A stretch of DNA of 64,000 nt. Source: Watersipora subatra (lineage: Eukaryota; Bryozoa; Gymnolaemata; Cheilostomatida; Watersiporidae). The position numbers and the translations under genes are program-made. Shown here in pieces: positions 38,601 to 44,600 of the stretch. Where the stretch lies: the NCBI RefSeq assembly GCF_963576615.1, contig NC_088714.1, positions 2,232,001-2,296,000 of the forward strand, read 5' to 3'. The notes beneath the pieces are model-generated. The model saw only the letters and a list, made by a program, of their open reading frames with translations. It was not told where the DNA came from and did no database searches. Every line of letters starts with the position of its first letter. Position 1 is the first letter of the stretch.

Positions 38601-40849
38601 AGTAAGCATGTTCATTTCCTTCTGCAGCTGACTTACTTTTACTTTTTTTCCAGCTACGAGTACTACAGAACTACAGCTATTACAGAACTTGCACAGGCAC
38701 CTCGAGCGTTGTGATAGGCGACTGTGAAAAGAAAGCGAGCAGCGTATATTACAAAAAAGCACACCATCTCATTCACTTTTAGAAACGCTTGAAGCAGTAC
38801 AATGCCTCCCAAAAAGCCTACTGCCCAAACACAAGAACAGATTGATTCCTGCAGAGAAAGAGACCGAATTCGCAAAGCAGCAGCTAGACGAGCAGAAACT
38901 GTAGAGCAAACACAGCTATGCCTACAATGAAACAGAATAGCAGCTGCTAGAAGAGCAGAAACCGCTGAACAAACACATGTACATCGAGAACAGGCCAGAA
39001 TAGATGCTGCAGCTGCTAAAAGTGCAGAGACTGCTGAGCCGACCCAGCAGCTACTGAAACGGCTCAGAGTAGCTGCTACAGCGGCCACATGTGCAGAAAC
39101 TTCTGAGCAGATGCAACGGCAACAAAAACATGATGCACTAGCTACAACAGCTGCTCGGCGAGCTGAATTTTCAGAGCAGATGAAAGGGCGACAACAGCAA
39201 GATGCACTAACTACAGCAGCTGCTACCAGGCTCTGTGTATGGGCAGAAAACTTCGCACTTGACTACAGTCCTGCAACACAGTATAGGGCCGCATTTTTCT
39301 ACGGGACGAATGTCCAAAAATGCTCCAGATGTAATGCCTTATGCTGGAAAGGCAAGAGGCCATATATGTAGTTTATATAGTAGATTTTATTGATAATAAA
39401 ATTTATCAACACAACCACATTACTGCTGCACAATTTGGATATACCATGTCAAAACACAGGCTATAGATGAAGAACTGGTGAGTCATGATTAGTGTTTTAA
39501 GCATGTAAAAGTCTCAATTCAATAAATGCTGGCGATAGCTTAGCAGTGCAATAGCAAAATATTTTCTAGAATTTCTTAAAATATGTAAAACTTTTCACCA
39601 CTGCCAGTTTGAAGAACTTCAGTTTGCCTAGCTATGTCAATTTCATTGTCAGTTCTATGTACAAAATTAGGACAACTCCGATTTGAGTGGTTCGAGACTG
39701 ATGCATTGTAGACTAGCTGTAAAACACATTGCATATTTCCATTGTTCTCTCCAACATTATTGACATATGCGACTGCATATGTGTATGCAGTCTGATCAGC
39801 ACAAAAATTTCAGTAGATTGCATAACTGGAGTTGTTTTACAGTATGAAAGACAACTCTCAATAAAATTATTGCTTTACGTAAATCTGTTCTCGAGCACGG
39901 GTAAATGGGTAATGCAGTTACGTATTACCGTATATATATATTTTTCGAAGTCTGTCTGTCATTCCGGCTATAGCTATTATTAGAACAGCGGAGGTGGACA
40001 ATGACGTAACGTGATGGAGTACCGGCATTAGAAGCCTAGCCCTTTTCAACTAGCTTAGTGGAGTTTTCCATTGGCAATACGCCAGGCTAATAGCTTGAAA
40101 GTTAGTTGTTTGACAAAGTTTTAAAACGTTTACAAATGTTTTTATTTTTCTCTTAATTTATTTCAACTTAATTTATTTTAACTACGCAAAACACTTCTTT
40201 CATGATATGTAGTTTGAACGTAAGAATGGGAAATGTTGTTATATGTTAAATACAAATCAATTTTCTGTCCAAAAACTTTTATTATCTGAGCAACGCCAAG
40301 TGGTACAGCTAGTATACCATAAAAAAGAATGTTTTTAAACACCAATTCTTCAACAACAAACAGCAATTAGGAGTGGCGACGCACTGCCATCATTTCACTG
40401 CTCAGTCTGGATGAGTGAGGTGATTTAACAGAACCATTTCTCGCACATGCCTTGCAGACATAAACCATAGCAACTGGAGTGACGGCATTTTGGTCAAATC
40501 CTTCTGCTGTCTCATGATACAAATTCTCAACCATATCCATTAGAAACTTTCTTTCTTGAATGCTATAGGATAAACTAGTTTTTTTTTTTTCTACAGCTTT
40601 ATATCTTCTAACTGTATGGTAACTGAACTTACTAACTCCAATGATAAGTCCAATAGGGAGGTTGATGAAAGTTTTCAGAGCCACAAACTCATGTTTTTTT
40701 TCTACAGCTTTATATCTTCCAACTGTATGGTAACTGAACTTACTAACTCCAATGATAAGTCCAATAGGAAGGTTGATGAAAGTTTTCAGAGCCACAAACT
40801 CATTGTCTTTGCTAAACCAGACTCTTTCTATCCAAAATGGTAGACGCAT
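5995..40849 (-). CDS. DCST1/2: DC-STAMP domain-containing protein (DCST1/DCST2, sneaky, SPE-42 family), 15 exons
   Basis: Multipass sperm membrane protein family; mouse DCST1/2, fly sneaky and worm SPE-42/49 are needed at fertilisation. Exons in order: 40849-40744, 35539-35336, 33343-33286, 32201-32051, 21285-21138, 13401-13246, 11946-11822, 10376-10213, 9850-9760, 9159-9064, 8754-8628, 8141-8025, 7793-7651, 6903-6790, 6171-5995 (TAA 5997-5995). All phases match; about 658 residues (human DCST1 about 700). Family marks: [116 protein letters not shown]; and a C-terminal Cys-rich finger (CIVC, QCKNEMC, YCQECW), matching the C4C4/RING-like finger of the family. Exon 5 (21138-21285) encodes an acidic hydrophilic linker without known similarity; it rests on phase and splice sites. 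The last intron may instead be retained or spliced at 6021 to a tiny exon near 5970. DCST1 versus DCST2 is not resolved. Confidence 0.92.
10787..11725. repeat. Polypurine (GA-rich) tract in a DCST intron
   Basis: About 940 bp almost purely A/G on the plus strand and thus C/T in the DCST pre-mRNA. A higher-order element with the interruption AGTGGTATATTT recurs near 11117, 11275, 11598 (as AGTGCTATATTT) and 11713. The long open frames on both strands are low-complexity (Glu/Arg/Gly/Lys on plus, Ser/Leu/Pro/Phe on minus) and not genes. It fills most of the intron between exons 11946-11822 and 10376-10213. Confidence 0.9.
12060..12850. repeat. Degenerate minisatellite, about 20-bp unit
   Basis: Some 38 diverged copies of AACTAGTAACCACTCATAGT-like units, alternating forms with CATAATAACT and CATAGTAACT. 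Lies in the DCST intron between exons 13401-13246 and 11946-11822. High divergence between copies suggests age compared with the near-identical arrays further right. Confidence 0.85.
13000..13215. repeat. AT-rich simple sequence with ATTGTACA palindromes
   Basis: Runs of TATATTATATA followed by many TTGTACA/TGTACAA palindromic words (about 13085-13210). It lies just downstream, in transcript direction, of the DCST exon 13401-13246. No coding signal. Confidence 0.7.
13557..13612 (-). repeat. tRNA-like (SINE-type) element
   Basis: The minus strand reads GTGGCCTATTGGATAGGGCG (A-box-like) followed 25 nt later by GGTCGTTTATGAGATCAAATC-like B-box sequence. The arms are too degenerate for a functional tRNA. 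Probably the head of a tRNA-derived SINE. Confidence 0.5.
13705..13834 (+). mobile_element. Helitron 3'-end fragment
   Basis: Shares TTTTCCATTGGCAATAGACC and the terminal GGGCAATGCCGAGTAAGACAGCTAG-like end with the Helitron copies at 39930-40312 (plus) and 34460-35037 (minus). It ends CTAG near 13834, directly before a (TA)n tract. Confidence 0.6.
13838..13892. repeat. (TA)n microsatellite
   Basis: Uninterrupted TA dinucleotides, about 27 copies, between a Helitron end and the repeat segment at 13893. Confidence 0.95.
13893..14004. repeat. 112-bp dispersed segment, copy 1
   Basis: Begins TGGCAGGAAGTCAACTCTCA and ends GTCTGTAGCATGAG. A 90-95% identical copy lies at 14992-15103, and both are followed by TA tracts. 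Probably two copies of an unidentified element flanking the TIR element at 14029-14812, or one segment duplicated. Confidence 0.8.
14029..14812. mobile_element. Non-autonomous TIR DNA transposon (TA-flanked), about 784 bp
   Basis: The left end CAGTAGAACTCGGTTCTCGA is mirrored by the imperfect inverse at the right end (GTTTGAGAACTGACGTTCTA, 14789-14808). Both ends sit in TA repeats, consistent with TA target-site use in the Tc1/mariner/pogo superfamily. Inside, further GTTCGAGATCCGA-like words repeat the terminal motif. No transposase is recognisable. Confidence 0.75.
14992..15103. repeat. 112-bp dispersed segment, copy 2
   Basis: Near-identical to 13893-14004, with about ten substitutions. 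It is followed by a TATATG microsatellite that runs into the 3' end of the RLE retrotransposon. Confidence 0.8.
15425..15676 (-). pseudogene. Retrotransposon endonuclease (RLE) domain fragment
   Basis: Downstream reading frame of the RLE element, shifted relative to the RT frame. It carries [12 protein letters not shown] followed by [11 protein letters not shown], the PD...D-x-K/IDI pattern of restriction-like endonucleases in R2/R4-type elements. It follows the Cys/His finger ([13 protein letters not shown], then GCKQL) at the end of the RT frame. Further C-terminal similarity continues, with breaks, to about 15200 (an ITPAH motif and a [18 protein letters not shown] end). Confidence 0.75.
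15645..17183 (-). CDS. Reverse transcriptase of the RLE non-LTR retrotransposon
   Basis: A 512-residue open frame with the RT core: [10 protein letters not shown] (about 21-30), motif [17 protein letters not shown] (about 83-98), motif [11 protein letters not shown] (about 144-153), and motif [11 protein letters not shown] with the catalytic DD at about 189-190. A thumb region follows ([10 protein letters not shown]). Near the C-terminus the finger [20 protein letters not shown] binds nucleic acid in related elements. The frame is open across the whole core, but it is frameshifted against both the upstream domain and the endonuclease, so this copy should not make a complete protein. It uses the DCST strand and would be part of that pre-mRNA. 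Confidence 0.88.
   Translation of the reverse strand: MTKGRTVLLIKDPKQGPIPKNYRPITCLPTTWKLLSGIVADKLEEHMTSAQKGIGRNTQGAKHQLLVDRTVCQDSRRRQTNYAMAWIDYKKAYDSIPHSWILECRSMYNVHPALVAFIKMSMTKWKTELEANGKKQASVKIKQGIYQGDSLSPQLFCICLNPLSNMLEETQYGYQFKSGTKINHLFYMDDIKLYANKERDIDSLIHLTQVCSKDIGMTFGIEKCGRLILKKDHSMLTDGLRMPNGTIKDIEEGYKYLGIMQSNINHEAEVRHKAITEYKKCLRQVLRSQLNAKNQVMAINIYALPVIRYPAGIIKWTEEAIKETDIATRKLLTMHGALHPKYDTTRLYLNRKDGGRGLKSVQQTVKEEEQSIKAYAASMVTSDKLLAGFQSTALTMELRPEDEEIDWHTKLFHSAYHRQISKVGNLHQTFMWLNKRNLTANTESLIMAAQEQVLPTRQLQTKIYHNKDDPRCRLCKDAPGTIHHIVRGCKQLAGNAYTERHNHVAGVVYRSL
17284..17718 (-). pseudogene. Middle segment of the RLE retrotransposon polyprotein
   Basis: Basic, helical segment between the N-terminal domain and the RT ([31 protein letters not shown], and a terminal [12 protein letters not shown] motif typical of the region just before RT in such elements). 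It is in a different frame from both neighbours. The counterpart of its first residues is present in the second copy at about 19140-19170. Confidence 0.7.
17742..18497 (-). pseudogene. N-terminal domain of the RLE retrotransposon
   Basis: About 250 residues containing [19 protein letters not shown] and a following [10 protein letters not shown], a Myb-like DNA-binding-type segment found at the N-terminus of related elements, then an acidic helical region. The start could be an internal Met near 18422 (MPARTSPG). The frame stops at 17742, where the sister copy continues, so a frameshift separates it from the next domain. Confidence 0.7.
18510..18576 (-). repeat. tRNA-like sequence at the 5' end of the RLE retrotransposon
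   Basis: The minus strand reads GCACAGATAGCGCAGTTGGT (A-box form of a tRNA D arm) and, about 35 nt on, CCTAGGTTCAAAACCCAAC (B-box/T arm). The acceptor ends pair poorly, so it is not a functional tRNA. It lies directly upstream of the retrotransposon coding region. A second copy of its first 53 nt is at 18673-18725 on plus. Confidence 0.65.
18524..18725. repeat. 202-bp palindrome with tRNA-like arms around (TA)n
   Basis: Left arm 18524-18576 and right arm 18673-18725 are perfect reverse complements (CCTAGGACCTAATGATCACT inward). The centre is itself self-complementary TATA sequence including CCAGAATATA and its inverse TATATTCTGG. The whole can fold into a single hairpin of about 100 bp. Confidence 0.9.
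18745..18867. repeat. (TA)n tract between two retrotransposon copies
   Basis: Almost pure TA with rare interruptions. It joins the palindrome to the 5'-truncated plus-strand retrotransposon copy. A further TA tract forms the palindrome core at 18577-18672. Confidence 0.9.
18870..20560 (+). mobile_element. Second RLE retrotransposon copy, 5'-truncated and internally deleted
   Basis: Opposite orientation to 15134-18576. It starts within the N-terminal domain ([19 protein letters not shown], about 18900), runs to [12 protein letters not shown] at about 19170, then jumps to the RT thumb ([15 protein letters not shown], about 19220). About 1.2 kb is therefore missing, including the whole RT catalytic core. 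It then continues through the finger and endonuclease region to the 3' end. Stops and frameshifts are frequent. It ends at a (TA)n tract near 20560, like the other copy. Confidence 0.85.
20566..20622. repeat. (TA)n microsatellite at the 3' end of the second RLE copy
   Basis: TA repeats interrupted by CCAGG near 20580. The retrotransposon 3' end joins it directly. Confidence 0.9.
20629..21137. repeat. 49-bp minisatellite abutting a DCST splice donor
   Basis: About ten copies of a unit starting GGATAACTAACACTTCTTAT and containing GTTGACCAGTGTTATGAGCA; one unit is shorter. The last unit runs without a gap into the DCST exon 21138-21285. Its GTTAGTTATCC (minus strand) is the exon's donor, and each other unit carries the same GTTAGTTATCC. 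Confidence 0.95.
21440..22020. repeat. 42-bp minisatellite
   Basis: About 13 copies of a unit containing GTGATTGTTGACTATTGAGG and GTGGGTAGTGACTGGTGAGT. The unit length is a multiple of three, which explains a 134-codon minus-strand open frame that is not a gene. It lies about 150 bp upstream, in transcript direction, of the DCST exon 21138-21285. Confidence 0.93.
22470..22555 (-). repeat. tRNA-like (SINE-type) element
   Basis: The minus strand has GGGGCGCCATTAGTAGTGCT and downstream ATCCGGGTTCAATTCTTG, a good B-box. The A-box is weak. Lies at the left end of the 101-bp array. Confidence 0.4.
22570..23130. repeat. 101-bp minisatellite
   Basis: About 5.5 copies with exact 101-bp spacing of AATAATTGTATACATAGTTA (22570, 22671, 22772 and on). 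Units also contain CTAGACTACCAGGGTACTAG, a partial palindrome. In DCST intron 4. Confidence 0.93.
23190..25106. repeat. 40-bp satellite array
   Basis: About 48 tandem copies of a unit made of CATAGTGTATGATATCTACT and GCATTTATATTACATATATC, with mostly C/T variation at one or two sites. Very homogeneous. In DCST intron 4. Confidence 0.96.
25330..26590. repeat. 39-bp satellite array open in several frames
   Basis: About 32 copies of a unit containing CATGTATACAAACATCTGTC and CATGCACTATGAAAGCACA. Because 39 is divisible by three and the unit lacks stops in several frames, it yields long open frames on both strands (up to about 400 codons). These peptides only repeat a 13-residue word and show no gene-like composition. 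In DCST intron 4. Confidence 0.95.
26760..27340. repeat. Large inverted repeat (foldback), arms about 285 bp
   Basis: Centre near 27057: TCTAGTTTGAG / CTCAACAAACTAGA. The arms remain complementary outward over ATGCATGAGGGTCAAAATTG, AGCTAAAAACACTTTAAA and TCAGGAGTTA to the ends GATTGCTGGGTTTAGTAAAA (left) and TTTTACTAGACCTGTCAGAT (right), with scattered mismatches and small indels. No coding content. Foldback or MITE-type element, or a hairpin-RNA source within the DCST intron. Confidence 0.9.
27555..31860. repeat. 49-bp satellite array, about 88 copies, with higher-order structure
   Basis: The unit contains GCCTGCAAGCCAAAGGATCT and GTGCAAGGAACCCATCATAT. Variable sites (TTTATG/TTTACG, CATCAT/CACCAT, GCAAG/GCATG) recur in blocks. 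A distinctive variant (GATGCGTGCAAGCCAAAGAA) is found near 30564, 31152 and 31397, spaced 12 and 5 units, so multi-unit blocks were duplicated. In DCST intron 4. Confidence 0.97.
32350..32640. repeat. Degenerate 15-bp minisatellite
   Basis: Repeats of TGTACTATACACTAC and variants. It lies between DCST exons 33343-33286 and 32201-32051. The unit length is a multiple of three, producing spurious Tyr/Leu-rich open frames. Confidence 0.9.
33000..33285. repeat. 27-bp minisatellite of splice-donor-containing units
   Basis: About ten copies of ACTAACAGTGTCTACTCTGT-type units ending at the DCST exon 33286-33343. On the minus strand each unit has GTTAGT, GTTAAT or GTGAGT at the same place. The first unit after the exon carries the real donor GTGAGT, so the array starts at the exon edge. 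Confidence 0.93.
33625..33712 (-). repeat. tRNA-like (SINE-type) element
   Basis: The minus strand has TATGGCGGAGTGGTTAACAT (A-box resembling a Ser/Leu tRNA) and CCAAGTTCAATTCCAATC (B-box) with a long variable region. The anticodon stem is not convincing, so it is treated as a SINE head. Confidence 0.55.
33805..33892 (+). repeat. tRNA-like (SINE-type) element
   Basis: CTTGGCGGCAATGCGTTTGG followed by TATGAGTTTGATTCCTTGG resembles A and B boxes. It lies about 100 bp from the preceding, opposite-facing tRNA-like element. Confidence 0.45.
34296..34459 (+). mobile_element. Helitron-type 5' end, second subfamily
   Basis: Starts TCTTTACTATAATAAGA, then (GTCT/CAGT)n and GAGGCCACAC. The same 17-mer with a GTCTGTCTGTC run and a GAAGCCACAG continuation starts a minus-strand copy at 45383. 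The 5'-TC start and shared head suggest a Helitron subfamily; its right boundary merges with the next element. Confidence 0.5.
34460..35037 (-). mobile_element. Non-autonomous Helitron, 578 bp
   Basis: On the minus strand it begins A|TCTATATATTTCTC and ends GGGTGGCACAGCTAA|T, the 5'-TC and 3'-CTRR ends with insertion between A and T seen in Helitrons. Its body has two tandem, diverged copies of a segment with CCATTGGCAATG (about 34665-34815 and 34825-34990). Related to the plus-strand copy at 39930-40312. In DCST intron 2. Confidence 0.75.
35540..38800. other. DCST intron 1 sequence without recognised genes
   Basis: No conserved coding segment found. It contains a G8 run near 37316-37323 and a possible Helitron-related 5' segment near 37960-38010 (TCTATCTATCTACAAACGGC, then GTTGTCTGTGTGTC). 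The latter may be the left part of the element whose helicase-type fragment lies at 38802. Confidence 0.45.
38802..39371 (+). pseudogene. N-terminal fragment of a Helitron Rep/helicase-type protein
   Basis: Reads [13 protein letters not shown], then repeated [27 protein letters not shown] blocks of about 20 residues, then [15 protein letters not shown] and [14 protein letters not shown]. This mirrors the N-terminus of animal Helitron polyproteins, where Arg/Ala/Glu repeats precede an AFNYDP-like stretch and a Cys pair (CxxCxALK). A TGA at 38928-38930 interrupts the frame and it ends at 39371 with no Rep or helicase domain. Truncated relic inside DCST intron 1. Confidence 0.7.
39930..40312 (+). 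mobile_element. Non-autonomous Helitron copy
   Basis: Similar over its length to the reverse complement of 34460-35037 (TTTTCCATTGGCAATACGCC, GTTTGACAAAGTTTTAAAAC). It ends CGCCAAGTGGTACAGCTAG followed by T, a CTRR end. The 5' end near 39930-39945 is blurred by a TA tract. Confidence 0.7.
40586..40697 (-). repeat. Tandem duplicate of DCST exon 1 3' part with its splice donor
   Basis: Nearly identical (two or three differences) to 40698-40804. Both hold the last 29 codons' worth of exon 1 (from [17 protein letters not shown]), the donor GTAAGT and about 45 nt of intron. The duplication leaves one reading frame open through both copies, so a 160-codon frame (40849-40367) exists, but splice logic and homology make the upstream copy the real exon. 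Confidence 0.85.
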
Positions 40850-41623
40850 TTGGACAGCGGTCTGTCACTTTACTTACCGTAGTAAAGCAAAACTATGAAA
40901 CACACATTCTGACATCGAGCGCAGCGCGACGCAAATCAGTAACTTAATCAGCTGCTCTAAAATGCGTCAAAGAACAACTGGCTCGAAGACCCCAATCACA
41001 GATGTGTAAATAGGTATAACAGCGAGAGCGCCTAAAAGGGGTATGGTTACCCAGTAGACACTTATTTAGTTTATCAGTACACTCATTTTGTATTTTCTAT
41101 GTCCTCTAAAACATGATTTATTCTATTATATTTTATGCCATATATATCTGTAGGTGGTGTATCAATTTGTTGCTTTGACTACATTATCTATGTTGTATCA
41201 CTCTTTCATCTTGCCTGCAAATAGAGGCTTTTTTCCTCTCAATATAGAATTCATTATCATCATCATCTAACCAGTAGTGATAGCACTGAAACTTGCTAGA
41301 ATCGGAGCAGACAACTCATCTTCTTTGATCAGCTACTCAGCAATCCAATCAGAATAACTTTGGTTGTGCAGCCATCAGCAATGAGAGCTTCAATGACAGT
41401 AGTCTGGAGCAAAGCTTACAGATTTTAATAGAGATTTATGAAGATTATGTGGAAACAAAAGAGAACGTATTGAGAAAGTAGAATGTAGGGATACCACTTA
41501 CCTCTTGCGATATATTATGCAATGGCATAATTAAATGTTCATAAATATCCAAAATAAACAAAAATAATTTAACATGACAAAAATAGCACTGCAAAAATAA
41601 ATTACCTATTAGTTTATTAATTA
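40850..41623. other. Intergenic region between ADCK1 3' end and DCST 5' end
   Basis: 774 bp holding the ADCK1 3' UTR and the presumed DCST promoter. A minus-strand AATAAA lies at 41613-41618, very close to the ADCK1 stop, so the actual poly(A) site may lie further down. No TATA box with confident placement. Confidence 0.5.
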
Positions 41624-44600
41624 TCAAGAGGATGTTTGTTTGTAACCCGCAAGAACTCGAAGACAAAGGTGAGTCATGTCTATGAAGAGCAGCGAAACGG
41701 TAAGTTGAAGTTTTAGCCAGAGACGCAGCCACCAGGTCTCCGCTAGCCTCATCTTCTCATCAAACACAACAGCCGTGCAAGACTTGGTCATGCTGATGAA
41801 CGCATTAGCCCTGAAGCGTGTACGAAGGCTGCTATCGATACCTCGCAGACAATCATTGGTTTTGAATATGAGCAACATCTCACGCGGTACCTTATTCAGC
41901 ACCTGCACCATGTTCACAACCTGGTCAGCCGCGTCTTTTTGGATCTGATCATCCTGAAAAATAATGCTCATCCTAGTTTGCAGCTGCCCAAAATAAGAAA
42001 AAAAGGCTACAACTTAACCACTCACGCTACAAGACAACTATATAGGAACACAGGCTGCAAGATGACCGTGTAGGAAAACGTACTACAAGATAACTGCATA
42101 AGCACACAGACTATAAGATAATTATGCAGACACAGACTATTAAATAACTATGTGGGAACACAGGCTACAAGATCATTACATAGGCACACCGACTACAAGA
42201 TAGCTGCACAGGCACACACAGTCTACAAGATAGTATCATAGGCACACAGGCTACAAGATAATAACACAGACTATGAGATAACTGCGTGGGAACACAGGTT
42301 ACAAGATAACTACGCAGACTATGAGATAACTGCGTGGGAACACAGGCTACAAGATAACTACACAGACACAGACTATAAGATAACTGCGTGGGAACATAGG
42401 CTACAAGATCACTACATAAGCCTACAGGCTACAAAATAACTGAGTAGAAGACAACTAGCTGGTGTATGGATTAAGTGAGCCAAAAGCAAACACTACCACA
42501 TGTCTATAATATTCATTAGCAAGCCTCGAGTCATATTGTTTGTACTCAGCAATGAAGAGACAGAGCTACCTCAAAGGAAATCCTTTTATCGGAGGTAGAA
42601 CTAGTCTTTAAGAAACACAGGCTAAACTACCTGCTCAATTCTAACCTTTGCACATATTATATTTACACGTATTATATCACGCGATCTAATGAACGAGGAT
42701 AGACAGGTAAATGATCTGCAGCCTATGCTATTACCTCATCAGCGATTACCTCCCCTGATTCTAGCCTGCGCGCTGTTATGGAAGACCAAGCTCTACCAGC
42801 AACCATGCAGCTGAACAAACCATAGAGATCCTCGCAGTTCATCGCTTTACTGTGCTCTCTCAAACCCACTTCATCGCCTTTGATAATAGCCATCCAAAGT
42901 TTTGCATAATTTTGTCTGAATTCCTGTGTGAGAGTCTGTGAACAGTAATTTACATATTACGTTTGCATGTATATAGTATCAGCTAGACAGCCTAGCAACT
43001 ACTATATAGTATCAGATAGAAAGCCTAGCAACTACTATATAGTATCAGCTAGACAGCCTAGCAACTACTATATAGTATCAGTTAGACAGCCTAGCAACTA
43101 CTATATAGTATCAGCTAGACAGCCTAGCAACTACTATATAGTATCAGCTAGACAGCCTAGCAACTACTATATAGTATCAGTTAGAAAGCCTAGCAACTAC
43201 TATATAGTATCAGCTAGACAGCCTAGCAACTGAGAGATGAATCAAAGATACTTAAAGCTGGCAGTTGAAACAGGCTGGTATAACATGAACAGAAAAATCA
43301 CCTGCTTGGAATTGTTTACAGGATATGAGATGGCTTCGAACGCTACACATTTGCAAAACCTAGAGAGGGCAGACAACTATGTTTATAGTGAACCTAGATT
43401 AATCTGTCTCTGGATGATATGAACAATCGTGCTGTCTATTTACATATGTTCAATATTTGCATGAGACCATGGCTTTGATTACAGAAGAAGATTCTTTTAG
43501 CAACTTTCTATATCTGATTATAACTGCCGACCTTCAAATGACCCTCACGAAATTGGAGGATCTTCAACTGAGCATTCTTAATGGAATAATGTAATTCCGT
43601 TTGTGCTCATTAATGTTTTTGTTAAATTCATAATATTTTAATACCATGAATTAATTTGCCAGATTCTACCGCCATAGAAATACAAAAGGCACCCGACATC
43701 ACTGAGCACATGCAAAGTCAGAAAACAACTGTTTTTTTTATCAGCAGATCGTTCTCATTACTATCTCTTAGGACAAACTTCTAAAAGCTTTATCTTTTTC
43801 TCGATTCTATACTCAACTATATACTCAACTAGTACCTTGGCTACTCAACTATATACTCAACTAGTACCCTGGCTACTCCACTATATACTCAACTAGTACC
43901 CTGGCTACTCCAGCTAATACTCAACAAGTACCCTGGCTACTCATCTAGGACTAAACTAGTACCCTGGCTACTCAGCTAGTACTCAACTAGTACCCTGGCT
44001 ACTCAGCTAATACTCAACAAGTACCCTGGCTACTCATCTAGTACTAAAATAGTACCCTGGCTACTCAGCTAGTACTCAACTAGTACCCTGGCTACTCAAC
44101 TAGTACTCAACTAGTACCCTGGCTACTCAGCTATATACTCAACTAGTACCCTGGCAGTCTAGTGTGCTCAGAGGAAGCGTCAGGTGAGCCGTGAAAATTA
44201 TCAATAAATAGTCTTTATAAGAACTTGGTCTGTGTTATTTCAGTTTGCCTTGTCAATCACAACACACAGAGAATAACTATTTTCCCGATTACTCTAAAAT
44301 ACCTCAAGGTGGTCGATTACTACAGGTGTTAGAGTGTTGGCCCACTAAACTGAATACAGTGCACCCTCAGGATATCATTACCCCGATATACGATTTTTTA
44401 CTTTAAGAAGTGAAAAATGATGATTTTTTCACCTCACGATACGAATCCTATTTCACATAAAAATCCAAAGATTTTTTTGCCTGAGCTCAAATTTGGCCAT
44501 CGGTGTGCTTATTACGTAAATCGAAATAACAAAGACGCTGAAATGCTGATTGCCGAAAACACTTCACAGAAAGAGACTGAAAAGAGCCTGAAAGAGACAC

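Noticed and set aside
40367-40849. A separate 160-codon gene with an internal duplication
   Set aside because: The first 35 codons match the phase and family position of DCST exon 1, with GTAAGT inside the frame; the rest is read-through of the duplicated segment and intron. It could still be an intron-retained form.
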